This document shows positions 1 through 6,126 of a stretch of DNA of 8,630 nucleotides, piece by piece (the stretch's first letter is position 1; each line of letters opens with the position of its first letter). A program made the position numbers and the translations under genes. The stretch spans positions 1-8,630 of the forward strand of contig BNUV01000101.1 in NCBI GenBank assembly GCA_025997615.1. Reading direction: 5' to 3'. The DNA comes from Spirochaetia bacterium (lineage in GTDB: Bacteria; Spirochaetota; Spirochaetia; Treponematales; Breznakiellaceae). The notes beneath the pieces are model-generated. The model was not told where the DNA came from. It searched no databases and was given only the letters and a program-made list of their open reading frames with translations.

Positions 1-2
1 GC

Positions 3-31
3 TTGACATAAATTTTGACCTGATTCATTAT
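3..31 (+). promoter_or_regulatory. Putative sigma70-type promoter of the GH4-aldolase unit
   Basis: A perfect -35 box TTGACA (3-8) is followed after 17 bases by CATTAT (26-31), a 4-of-6 match to the -10 consensus. Transcription would start near 38, leaving a leader of only about 18 bases that just includes the GGAGG site at 43-47. A better-looking TATAAT lies at 34-39 but has no -35 box at usable spacing and would place the start inside the ribosome binding site. Any operator further upstream lies outside the window. Confidence 0.45.
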
Positions 32-42
32 TGTATAATATT

Positions 43-47
43 GGAGG
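43..47 (+). promoter_or_regulatory. Ribosome binding site deciding the GH4 start
   Basis: GGAGG lies 8 bases before the ATG at 56. The reading frame is open upstream to a TTG at 41, but that codon overlaps this site, so the ATG at 56 is the start. Confidence 0.8.
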
Positions 48-55
48 ACATAAAG

Positions 56-1399
56 ATGAGTAATACTGCAAGGATAGGTATAATAGGTGCAGGCAGCGCT
101 GAATTTTCAGCCGGTATAGTGCGGGATCTCTGTATCAATAAAGATCTTGAGGGCAGCCAGGTTTGCTTCATGGATGTAGACGAGAAACGGCTGGAGAAAA
201 TCTATGCTTTAGCCCACAAAATAATAGATGAGCTTGGTGTAAAGTTCAAATTTGAAAAAACCCTAAAGGCGGAAGATGCCATCAGGGGCAGTGACTTTGT
301 ACTCAACACGGCCCAAATAGGAGGGCACAGTTGGTCTGAAGCCGAGCGGGCGCTGGGAGACAAGCATGGATATTACCGGGGAACCCATGTCTATGCACTC
401 ACCCAGATGATCTTCTTCCTCGAAACAGCTAAAAAGATAGAGGCCCTGAGCCCTAATGCCTACCTGATTCAATCGGCAAATCCGGTATTTGAAGGCTGTA
501 CGCTTATGACCAGGGAAACCAAAACAAAAGTTATCGGTCTCTGTCACGGTCACTACGGTTACCGGGATATCTGCAAGGTCATCGGAATTCCCTGGGAGGA
601 AGTTACCGCCAATATGATAGGCTTTAATCACTGGGTATGGTTGACCGAATTCCGCTGGAAGGGAAAAGACGCTTACCCCCTTATTGATGAGTGGATTAAA
701 ACAAAGGCCGAAGACTACTGGAAGCGGCCTGATCCTTATTTTATGGATAACCAGATGTCCAGAGCTGCGGTGGAACAGTACCAGCTTTACGGCCTTTTCC
801 CCATAGGCGATACTCCCCGCATGGCTGCATGGTGGCAGAATAACAGCCTGGAATCCAAGAAGAAGTACTTTGGCGCTGTAGGCGGGTTTGACTCTGAAAT
901 AGGCTGGGGCCAGTATCTGAAATTTATTGAAGAGCGGGTCGCCCTGGTGGAAAAGGCTGCTGATGATCCGACCGTTAAAGCCACGGATATTTTCAAGCCT
1001 GTCCAGAGCGGCGAACAGATAGTGCCGATTATCAATTCCCTTGTAAACGATAAACCCGCCCAGTACCAGGTAAACATACCCAACAGAGGCGGTGTTATCC
1101 ACGGTTTCCCCGAGGATCTGGTCGTTGAGTGCCGCGCGATCATCGGAGGTGGCGGTATATCGGCCCTTATGGAACCGCCCCTGCCGGAAAGCATCATAAG
1201 CGGTGTTATGATACCCCGCTGGTCTGATGCGGAAACCGTCTTGTATGCGGCGAAGGAATGCAGCTATAATGCCATACTCCGCCTTCTGCTGCAGGACAGA
1301 AGAACCAAATCGATAGATCAGGCCAAGGCATTCCTTGACGAATGGCTTGCGGAGCCGCGGAATACCTATGTGAATAATCGCATAAAAGGGAAAAACTAA
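56..1399 (+). CDS. GH4 family glycosidase, alpha-glucuronidase type
   Basis: Glycoside hydrolase family 4 enzyme of 447 residues, a normal length for the family. GH4 enzymes are cytoplasmic and use NAD plus a divalent metal, cleaving by transient oxidation at C3 and elimination rather than by direct displacement. Visible motifs are the Rossmann loop GAGS (11-14) after a beta strand, an acidic Asp40 closing strand 2, NP (142-143), Cys163-His164-Gly165 and Asn191-His192; Cys163 and His192 are the expected metal ligands. Blocks such as CHGHYG, NPVFEG, PIGDT, SGEQ-PI and IPN-GG-IHG match what I recall of the Thermotoga alpha-glucuronidase subgroup (EC 3.2.1.139) rather than the 6-phospho-glucosidases, so a terminal alpha-linked glucuronic or related uronic acid is the likely substrate. 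There is no signal peptide. It is followed closely by the aldolase gene in the same unit. Family assignment is firm; alpha-galacturonidase or alpha-galactosidase activity remains possible. Confidence 0.88.
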   Translation: MSNTARIGIIGAGSAEFSAGIVRDLCINKDLEGSQVCFMDVDEKRLEKIYALAHKIIDELGVKFKFEKTLKAEDAIRGSDFVLNTAQIGGHSWSEAERALGDKHGYYRGTHVYALTQMIFFLETAKKIEALSPNAYLIQSANPVFEGCTLMTRETKTKVIGLCHGHYGYRDICKVIGIPWEEVTANMIGFNHWVWLTEFRWKGKDAYPLIDEWIKTKAEDYWKRPDPYFMDNQMSRAAVEQYQLYGLFPIGDTPRMAAWWQNNSLESKKKYFGAVGGFDSEIGWGQYLKFIEERVALVEKAADDPTVKATDIFKPVQSGEQIVPIINSLVNDKPAQYQVNIPNRGGVIHGFPEDLVVECRAIIGGGGISALMEPPLPESIISGVMIPRWSDAETVLYAAKECSYNAILRLLLQDRRTKSIDQAKAFLDEWLAEPRNTYVNNRIKGKN

Positions 1400-1410
1400 A
1401 AGGAAAATAT

Positions 1411-2307
1411 ATGCGTGGAATTTTTACTATCCCCTCAACTCCGTTTAATGAAGATTTGTCAATCGATATACCCGGTTTCAGGCGCATTGTGGAATTCTGC
1501 ATCAAATGCGGCGCCCACGGCCTTGTATACCCCGTGAACGCCAGTGAATTCACTGTTCTAAGCGACGATGAAAGGAAGCAGCTCACGAAAGAGCTGGTGG
1601 AAATCACCGCGGGGAGAATACCGACGGTGATCGGCGTTGCCGCTACTTCGGCCCGGAATGCGGCCTCCTTTGCGCTCTGGGCCAGGGAAATAGGCGCTTC
1701 CGCCGTTATAGCTATGCCGCCTTATGTGAGATCCAAAAACCTGGATGCCGATCTTATACGCTCGTATTACAAAGATATTGCTGATGCATCAAAGCTGCCG
1801 ATTTTTATTCAAAATTATCCTCCCCCGATAGGCACCGACATGAGTACAGAATTGCTTGCCTCCCTCTGCCGGGATATTGAGTATGTTCAATATATCAAGG
1901 AAGAGACCTTCCCCAGCCCGCTCAAAATCGGGGAGATTCTTAAGGCCGGGGGAGATGCCTGTAAGGGCGTGTTTGGCGGCGCAGGCTGCCGGTATATCAT
2001 TGAAGAGTACCGCCGGGGCACCTGCGGCAATATGCCGGGATGCCATGTCACCGATGTATGTGTTTCCCTGTGGAATGCCCTGGAAAAGGGGGACGACGCA
2101 AAGGCCATGATCATATACAAGGAAATGGCGCCTCTCTTTTTCTTCGAGGCACAAACAGCCTTTACTTATAAAGAGACCCTTAAGCGCCGGGGGATTATTG
2201 ATTTTGCGGGATCACGAAACGATAAATACAAGCCCTTCGACAGGATCTCCTCGGAATACCTGGATGAAATCCTCGCCGCATTAAAGCCGTATATGACCGT
2301 ATCCTAA
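1411..2307 (+). CDS. DHDPS/NAL superfamily aldolase or lyase, probable 2-keto-3-deoxy sugar-acid aldolase
   Basis: A 298-residue TIM-barrel enzyme of the dihydrodipicolinate synthase / N-acetylneuraminate lyase superfamily, full length for the family. The Schiff-base lysine is Lys163 in IKEET and the partner tyrosine is Tyr136 in QNYP. The substrate carboxylate loop, usually G-T-T-G-E, reads Asn43-Ala44-Ser45-Glu46, which argues against a housekeeping lysine-pathway DapA. In the superfamily the lysine forms an imine with pyruvate or a 2-keto acid. Next to a GH4 uronidase and in a cluster with a sugar-acid dehydratase, cleavage of a 2-keto-3-deoxy sugar acid to pyruvate and an aldehyde is the best guess; a dehydratase/decarboxylase of the 5-keto-4-deoxyglucarate type is an alternative. 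AGGA at 1401-1404 lies 6 bases before the ATG and 11 bases separate it from the GH4 stop, so the two genes are co-transcribed. Its stop faces the stop of the permease gene across 2 bases. Confidence 0.85.
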   Translation: MRGIFTIPSTPFNEDLSIDIPGFRRIVEFCIKCGAHGLVYPVNASEFTVLSDDERKQLTKELVEITAGRIPTVIGVAATSARNAASFALWAREIGASAVIAMPPYVRSKNLDADLIRSYYKDIADASKLPIFIQNYPPPIGTDMSTELLASLCRDIEYVQYIKEETFPSPLKIGEILKAGGDACKGVFGGAGCRYIIEEYRRGTCGNMPGCHVTDVCVSLWNALEKGDDAKAMIIYKEMAPLFFFEAQTAFTYKETLKRRGIIDFAGSRNDKYKPFDRISSEYLDEILAALKPYMTVS

Positions 2308-2309
2308 AA

Positions 2310-3197
2310 TTATTCCTTTACAGAGCCCAGCATGATCCCGGTGATAAAGTACCTCTGCAAAAAAGGATATACGCAGAGCATGGGTATAAGGGCAACGAAA
2401 ACTTTTGCCGCATCCAGGGATTTGTTGGAAAGACGCTGCAGGGACTCAAGCATTTCAGGGGTCAGGTTGTCCATGGGTATATTTACAATCATTTGCCTGA
2501 TATAGGTTTGCAGGGGGTAATACTGCGGCCCGCTGGAAAGCACCAGGCCGTTAAAAAAATCATTCCAGTGTCCCACACCGGTAAACAGGGCAATGGTCGC
2601 CAGTACCGGTACGGAACAGGGAACTACAATCCGCCAGAGTATAACCCAGGACCTCGCCCCGTCAACAATGGCCGCTTCTTCAAGATCCCTCGGTATGCTG
2701 CGGAAGTAATTCATAACAAGAACCGTGTTAAAAACCGGAAGCCCCCCTGCCAGCACAAGGCCTATTATTTTATTCATCAATCTGTACTTCTGCATGGTAA
2801 TAAACCAGGGAACAAGCCCGCCTGAAAAGAGCATACAAAAAACAAGGAGCCAGATAAGGGGATTACGCAGAAAGAATTCATTCTTGCTTTTTGAGAGGGG
2901 GTAGGCCAGCATGATAAGTACCAGCAGGGTAAGGACGGTTCCTACCACTGTACGAACGGTAGATATCCAGAAGGAATTGAGGAAAACCATGTCGCCGATA
3001 AGCTGGCTGTACGAAATCAAGGTAAATTTGACCGGCCAGATAGTAACAAACCCGGCATCCACCGCCGATTTGCTGGATAATGATACACATAACGTATACC
3101 ACAGCGGATAGAAGCAGCTTATCGTCAATACCGCGATAATACCGTAATTTATTGCCTTAAATACCGTTTCCCCCGGTGAATGACTTGCTACTATCAT
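2310..3197 (-). CDS. Carbohydrate ABC transporter permease, LplC/YtcP type
   Basis: Inner-membrane permease of a CUT1-type sugar importer, 295 residues, matching the usual length of LplC-like subunits. About six hydrophobic segments are visible, the first around 15-40. The cytoplasmic EAA loop that docks the ATPase is at 174-194 (EEAAIVDGA, then the hydrophobic run entered at IVVP). The C-terminal block around 277-292, YPFLQRYFITGIMLG, is characteristic of this subfamily. GGAGG at 3207-3203 lies 5 bases before the ATG. The gap to the preceding permease is 9 bases and the ribosome site begins within that gene's TAG stop, suggesting translational coupling. It should pair with the LplB-type permease upstream. 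No ATPase is encoded nearby. The stop codon is 2 bases from the convergent aldolase stop. Confidence 0.93.
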   Translation of the reverse strand: MIVASHSPGETVFKAINYGIIAVLTISCFYPLWYTLCVSLSSKSAVDAGFVTIWPVKFTLISYSQLIGDMVFLNSFWISTVRTVVGTVLTLLVLIMLAYPLSKSKNEFFLRNPLIWLLVFCMLFSGGLVPWFITMQKYRLMNKIIGLVLAGGLPVFNTVLVMNYFRSIPRDLEEAAIVDGARSWVILWRIVVPCSVPVLATIALFTGVGHWNDFFNGLVLSSGPQYYPLQTYIRQMIVNIPMDNLTPEMLESLQRLSNKSLDAAKVFVALIPMLCVYPFLQRYFITGIMLGSVKE

Positions 3198-3206
3198 CCC
3201 GGCCTC

Positions 3207-4097
3207 CTAAAAGATCCTGTAATCGGTTAATTTGTAAGCCAGCCCATAGGAGCTTACAATGAGTACAAAACTTATGACTGATTTAAAGAGCCCTGCGGCG
3301 GTGGAAAGTGAAAAGTCCATGCGAAGGAAAGCAAGGCGGTACACATAGGTATCGAGAATATCGGTGGTACTGTACACCAGCGGATTATACATATTGAAAA
3401 TTTGGTCAAAACCGGCGTTCAGCACATTTCCGAGGCTCAATACCGCCAGAAGCACTATGGTGCTCATCAGCCCGGGTATTGTTATGGTCCTCATGGATCT
3501 CCAGCGCCCGGCGCCGTCTATGGCCGCCGCTTCATAGAGTTCCGGATTTATGCCCGACAAGGTCGCCAGGTAAATAACCGCACCAAAACCAAATTCTTTC
3601 CATATCTCCGAAAAAATTATCAGATTACGGGCAAATTGAGCATTCTGCATGAAAACCCTGCGCTGTCCGCCAAAAAGTCCCGTAACTGTATTGGCTATCC
3701 CGGTATACCCGAAGATATTGAGCAATATACTTGCCAGGATTACCCAGGAAATAAAATGGGGCAGGTACACCACCGTCTGGGACAGCCGCTTGAAAGACAT
3801 ATTTTTGACCTCGTTTAAGAGCAGGGCAAATGTCAAGGGCACCAGAAGATTAAGGATGATCTTTGAAACAGCTATTATCAGGGTGTTGTTGATTACCAGC
3901 CGGACATCCTGCATGGAAAAAAGATACTTGAAATTTTCAAAGCCTACCCACTTTGAACCAAGCCAGGATCTGCCGGGGATAAAATCCTGAAAGGCCATGA
4001 CAATCCCGAACATGGGCACAATGCTGAAAAGCGAAAGCCAGATTATGCCCGGTAAAACCATAAAGCAATAATCAAGCTGTGTTCTTTTATCCTTCAT
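3207..4097 (-). CDS. Carbohydrate ABC transporter permease, LplB type
   Basis: Inner-membrane permease of the same importer, 296 residues from the chosen start. Hydrophobic segments run from about 9-36 through 274-288. The EAA loop is at 188-210 (YEAAAIDGAGRWR, then ITIPGL). N-terminal features such as YCFMVLPGIIW and GFENF and the C-terminal KLTDYRIF are typical of LplB-like subunits. I chose the ATG at 4097 because AAGGTG at 4109-4104 sits about 8 bases upstream of it. The in-frame GTG at 4106 overlaps that site and would add only three residues. The gene lies 69 bases after the binding-protein stop, beyond a hairpin that may lower its expression relative to the binding protein. Confidence 0.92.
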   Translation of the reverse strand: MKDKRTQLDYCFMVLPGIIWLSLFSIVPMFGIVMAFQDFIPGRSWLGSKWVGFENFKYLFSMQDVRLVINNTLIIAVSKIILNLLVPLTFALLLNEVKNMSFKRLSQTVVYLPHFISWVILASILLNIFGYTGIANTVTGLFGGQRRVFMQNAQFARNLIIFSEIWKEFGFGAVIYLATLSGINPELYEAAAIDGAGRWRSMRTITIPGLMSTIVLLAVLSLGNVLNAGFDQIFNMYNPLVYSTTDILDTYVYRLAFLRMDFSLSTAAGLFKSVISFVLIVSSYGLAYKLTDYRIF

Positions 4098-4103
4098 CCA
4101 TAA

Positions 4104-4109
4104 CACCTT
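4104..4109 (-). promoter_or_regulatory. Ribosome binding site of the LplB-type permease
   Basis: On the minus strand AAGGTG precedes the ATG at 4097. It is weaker than the GGAGG sites of the flanking transporter genes. Because it contains the alternative GTG codon at 4106, it decides the start in favour of the ATG. Confidence 0.6.
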
Positions 4110-4126
4110 TTTCTGTTCCAGGGAAG

Positions 4127-4159
4127 AAAAAACGCCCCCAAATGAGGAGGCGCTTTTTT
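4127..4159 (-). terminator. Intra-operon rho-independent terminator or attenuator
   Basis: Read on the minus strand, a stem of CGCCTCC pairs with GGGGGCG (one internal C-A mismatch) around the 6-base loop TCATTT, and a run of six U follows. Six A residues on the other side extend the stem with one bulged base and make the element nearly symmetrical, so it could also act on the plus strand. It begins 7 bases after the binding-protein stop and ends about 30 bases before the permease start. In this position such hairpins usually cause partial termination or protect the upstream message, giving more binding protein than permease. Confidence 0.75.
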
Positions 4160-4166
4160 GGAAAAG

Positions 4167-5897
4167 TTAGTTGCGCGGGAGAGCCTGTATTTCGGCGGTA
4201 ATCTGATCGCCGCCCTCAGCCTTCCACCGGCTCACAAAGGTATCAAAATAACTGATACTTTCCTGACCGGTGATGATCCTAAAGAACATTTCGTCCTCCA
4301 GGGCTTTAAGGTTCTGGTAACGTCTCTCCAATGTGTCGGTAGCAACACCATACACAAGAGAGAATACCTTTTTATCAGGCTGCATGGTGATGAAAGCCCT
4401 GTCTCCATTCACGATGGAGTAGGTTCTCGGGAAAGATTGGCCGTTCTGATTCCACCAGGAAATAGGATAAGGTTGTCCTCTGGGGGTTCCCTTTACATAC
4501 CCCGGTGCAGCTTCGAGAGTGTTTTGAACAACTGTATCCCAGTTGGTGTAATAATACTTATAGGCAGGATTAGGACTGGTAGGGATATTGTAATCCTCCC
4601 TTTTGGCGGTTCCCTCTAAAATATCACGATACAGATCATATTCAATGGTTCCCAGAGTGGTATCGTTGATGAGATGCCTCAGGGGATACCAGTTTACGTT
4701 GACCGCGATATCGAAAATAGTCTCATATCTGAGATAGACATTCTTGTTGGTGATAATCGCCTTTACCACATCATCTGAGGCCTTTTTGTTAATTATCAGG
4801 TAACTATTGCCCAGTACCGGATAATGAAGATTCCACTTCCCCTTATCATCATAGATGGGGTAACCCTGCCAGTCCATGGAGGGGTCATTTTTCCATGCCG
4901 ATGTTGTGCCATAGCCTATGGTCCACCAGGATCCATTGAAGATACCGGCCTGGCCTGAGTTAATCAGTTCCGAGGAATCCTGCCTTACACCGATCTCGGG
5001 ATCCAAAAGACCTTCCTTGAACCATGCGGCCAAAGTGGAAAGGGCTCTCCTTGTTTCGGGGGTATTGGTTCCATATTGGACTTTCCCGGCCTGATCCAGA
5101 AGCCAGTATCCCGGCCATGCATCCATAGCCTGGAAAAGAAAATCAAACCCATGCATATTAGTGCCGGATTCGAAGAAATTAGCGGATACCTTCCCCCCCT
5201 TAGCCGGGCCGGTGATACCAACTTTGGCTAAACCCGCATCAATAAAAGCTTTGGCTGTTTTGTGGACATCCTCAACCGTCCGGGGAACCGGAAGCCTAAG
5301 TTTATCCAGCCAATCCTTCCGTATCATCATAACATGGATGCCGTCATCGCCAACCTGGGCGCCGGGAATAGCCCAGAGTTTCCCATCAAACGTAGCCTGG
5401 GCTAAAACCTGAGGGGTGGCGTAATAATTAGTATCCTCGCTGACATTCGCCTTCCAAAGCCCGGTAATATCCTTGAGCTGCCCTGCCTGATAAGCCTTGA
5501 GGAATTGACTCTGGTTTACCACCATGGCATCGGGAAGATTATTACTGGCGATGGCCAGCGTTACTTTCTGGTTATAGTCGTCCCCCGACGCGGCAGTCCA
5601 GTCGGCCTTAAAATTTACATTGAAGTTCTGGGTCATAAAGCGGGTGAATTGGCTATTGTCGATAGCATCCCCGGCGGGTAAGGTTTTATCGGTAGGATCA
5701 ACGGATTGTGCAAAATGTATCGTTACAGGTTTTGCAAATTTGGTAAACCCCTTTGCCGGAAAACCTTCGGGCGGCGGCGGCGGGGTATAACCGGTACTGG
5801 CTGCCCCCCCGGCGCCTTGCCCGCGTCCAAAGACAGGCGCCAGAACCGTCGTCATAATCATAATGACACAGGCTAAAAAGAGATTTCGTTTTAACAT
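4167..5897 (-). CDS. Extracellular sugar-binding protein of the ABC importer (LplA-like)
   Basis: Solute-binding protein of 576 residues, on the long side as expected for the LplA-like family that pairs with LplB/LplC permeases. It would bind the oligosaccharide outside the cytoplasmic membrane and deliver it to the permeases. The N-terminus has KR at 3-4 and a hydrophobic core at about 6-23, a signal peptide. A Gly/Ala-rich stretch (24-35) and a run of prolines (39-43) form a flexible linker before the fold, which starts near residue 55 (KPVTIHFAQ). Block 189-208, VMMIRKDWLDKLRLPVPRTV, is typical of the family, as is the C-terminal KAEGGDQITAEIQ segment. No cysteine is placed as a usable lipobox. 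The ATG at 5897 is chosen because GGAGGG lies 5 bases upstream and the signal peptide follows at once; the frame continues open upstream to 5975. First gene of the transporter unit; ligand unknown, a uronic-acid-containing oligosaccharide by context. Confidence 0.92.
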   Translation of the reverse strand: MLKRNLFLACVIMIMTTVLAPVFGRGQGAGGAASTGYTPPPPPEGFPAKGFTKFAKPVTIHFAQSVDPTDKTLPAGDAIDNSQFTRFMTQNFNVNFKADWTAASGDDYNQKVTLAIASNNLPDAMVVNQSQFLKAYQAGQLKDITGLWKANVSEDTNYYATPQVLAQATFDGKLWAIPGAQVGDDGIHVMMIRKDWLDKLRLPVPRTVEDVHKTAKAFIDAGLAKVGITGPAKGGKVSANFFESGTNMHGFDFLFQAMDAWPGYWLLDQAGKVQYGTNTPETRRALSTLAAWFKEGLLDPEIGVRQDSSELINSGQAGIFNGSWWTIGYGTTSAWKNDPSMDWQGYPIYDDKGKWNLHYPVLGNSYLIINKKASDDVVKAIITNKNVYLRYETIFDIAVNVNWYPLRHLINDTTLGTIEYDLYRDILEGTAKREDYNIPTSPNPAYKYYYTNWDTVVQNTLEAAPGYVKGTPRGQPYPISWWNQNGQSFPRTYSIVNGDRAFITMQPDKKVFSLVYGVATDTLERRYQNLKALEDEMFFRIITGQESISYFDTFVSRWKAEGGDQITAEIQALPRN

Positions 5898-5902
5898 TTT
5901 TT

Positions 5903-5908
5903 CCCTCC
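5903..5908 (-). promoter_or_regulatory. Ribosome binding site deciding the binding-protein start
   Basis: GGAGGG on the minus strand, 5 bases before the ATG at 5897. It excludes the in-frame start at 5975, which lacks a site and would bury the signal peptide behind 26 polar residues. Confidence 0.85.
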
Positions 5909-5936
5909 AGGAAGAAATAATAACTGCTATTAAGAC

Positions 5937-5978
5937 AGCTTGCTTAATGGTAAGCCCGGATCCCCAATCACGCAAGCT
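5937..5978 (-). other. Leader of the transporter operon with hairpin potential
   Basis: The untranslated leader of the binding-protein gene contains AGCTTGC (5937-5943) and its exact complement GCAAGCT (5972-5978). Nested at 5942-5955 is a small hairpin, GCTTA-ATGG-TAAGC in plus-strand bases. The two folds compete for shared bases. No U-tract follows and I recognise no riboswitch. It may affect message stability only, or be chance. Confidence 0.25.
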
Positions 5979-5982
5979 TTAA

Positions 5983-6011
5983 TTTATAAAAACTCAAGAA
6001 TTCTTTATCAC
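5983..6011 (-). promoter_or_regulatory. Putative promoter of the transporter operon
   Basis: On the minus strand GTGATA (6011-6006, 4 of 6) and TATAAA (5988-5983, 5 of 6) are 17 bases apart. A second option is TTGATA (6032-6027) with GATAAA (6009-6004), also 17 apart and with a TGN extension. In both cases the 15-base palindrome at 6006-6020 overlaps a promoter box, so a protein bound there should repress the transporter unit. Confidence 0.45.
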
Positions 6012-6034
6012 ATTGTGATATTGAATTATCAATA
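6005..6034. promoter_or_regulatory. Candidate IclR-family operator in the divergent intergenic region
   Basis: The core is a perfect palindrome, TATCACA-T-TGTGATA (6006-6020), which also reads TTATCA-N5-TGATAT at 6005-6021. It runs into a second element, TGATATTGA (6016-6024), forming TTGA-N4-TCAA (6021-6032). Both elements recur in the dehydratase promoter region at 6962-7012. The site lies between the transporter and the regulator gene, overlaps the likely transporter promoter, and is centred about 67 bases upstream of the probable regulator transcription start. Binding by the encoded IclR protein is inferred. Confidence 0.55.
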
Positions 6035-6044
6035 CAATTTTTAA

Positions 6045-6073
6045 TAGACATCAATTCAATTTCCTGCTATAAT
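6045..6073 (+). promoter_or_regulatory. Promoter of the IclR-family regulator gene
   Basis: TAGACA (6045-6050, 5 of 6) and a perfect TATAAT (6068-6073) are separated by 17 bases, with TGC forming an extended -10. Transcription would start near 6080, giving a leader of about 47 bases. This is the strongest promoter match in the window. Confidence 0.7.
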
Positions 6074-6117
6074 TAATTGCCCCGGGTAAAACCGGATCTT
6101 GAAGAATCCAACACAGC

Positions 6118-6121
6118 GGAG
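6118..6121 (+). promoter_or_regulatory. Ribosome binding site deciding the regulator start
   Basis: GGAG lies 5 bases before the ATG at 6127. The in-frame GTG at 6121 begins inside this site and would add only two residues. Confidence 0.65.
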
Positions 6122-6126
6122 TGTTT

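Noticed and set aside
34..39. TATAAT as the -10 box of the first unit.
   Set aside because: TTGACA lies 25 bases and TTGACC 13 bases upstream, both poor spacings, and the start would fall in the ribosome site. TTGACA-N17-CATTAT fits better.
263..1102. A 279-codon open frame antisense to the GH4 gene.
   Set aside because: No recognisable motif and fully inside a conserved gene; a shadow of GH4 codon use.
1411..2307. Housekeeping dapA (lysine biosynthesis).
   Set aside because: The substrate loop differs from DapA and the gene lies in a sugar-acid catabolic unit behind a GH4 gene.
5865..5897. Lipobox FLAC with Cys10 in the binding protein.
   Set aside because: Only nine residues precede the cysteine, with no complete hydrophobic core before it; most of the hydrophobic segment comes after it.
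5898..5975. A longer binding-protein start at 5975.
   Set aside because: It would place 26 polar residues before the signal peptide and ignore GGAGGG at 5908-5903.
6006..6020. Palindrome TATCACATTGTGATA as a CRP-type site.
   Set aside because: CRP sites are TGTGA-N6-TCACA. Here the half-sites are in the opposite order with a single base between them, and the motif recurs beside the IclR gene, so an IclR-type operator fits better.
6081..6095. CCGG-GTAAAA-CCGG in the regulator leader as a hairpin or operator.
   Set aside because: Only four paired bases, no U-tract and no second copy elsewhere in the window.
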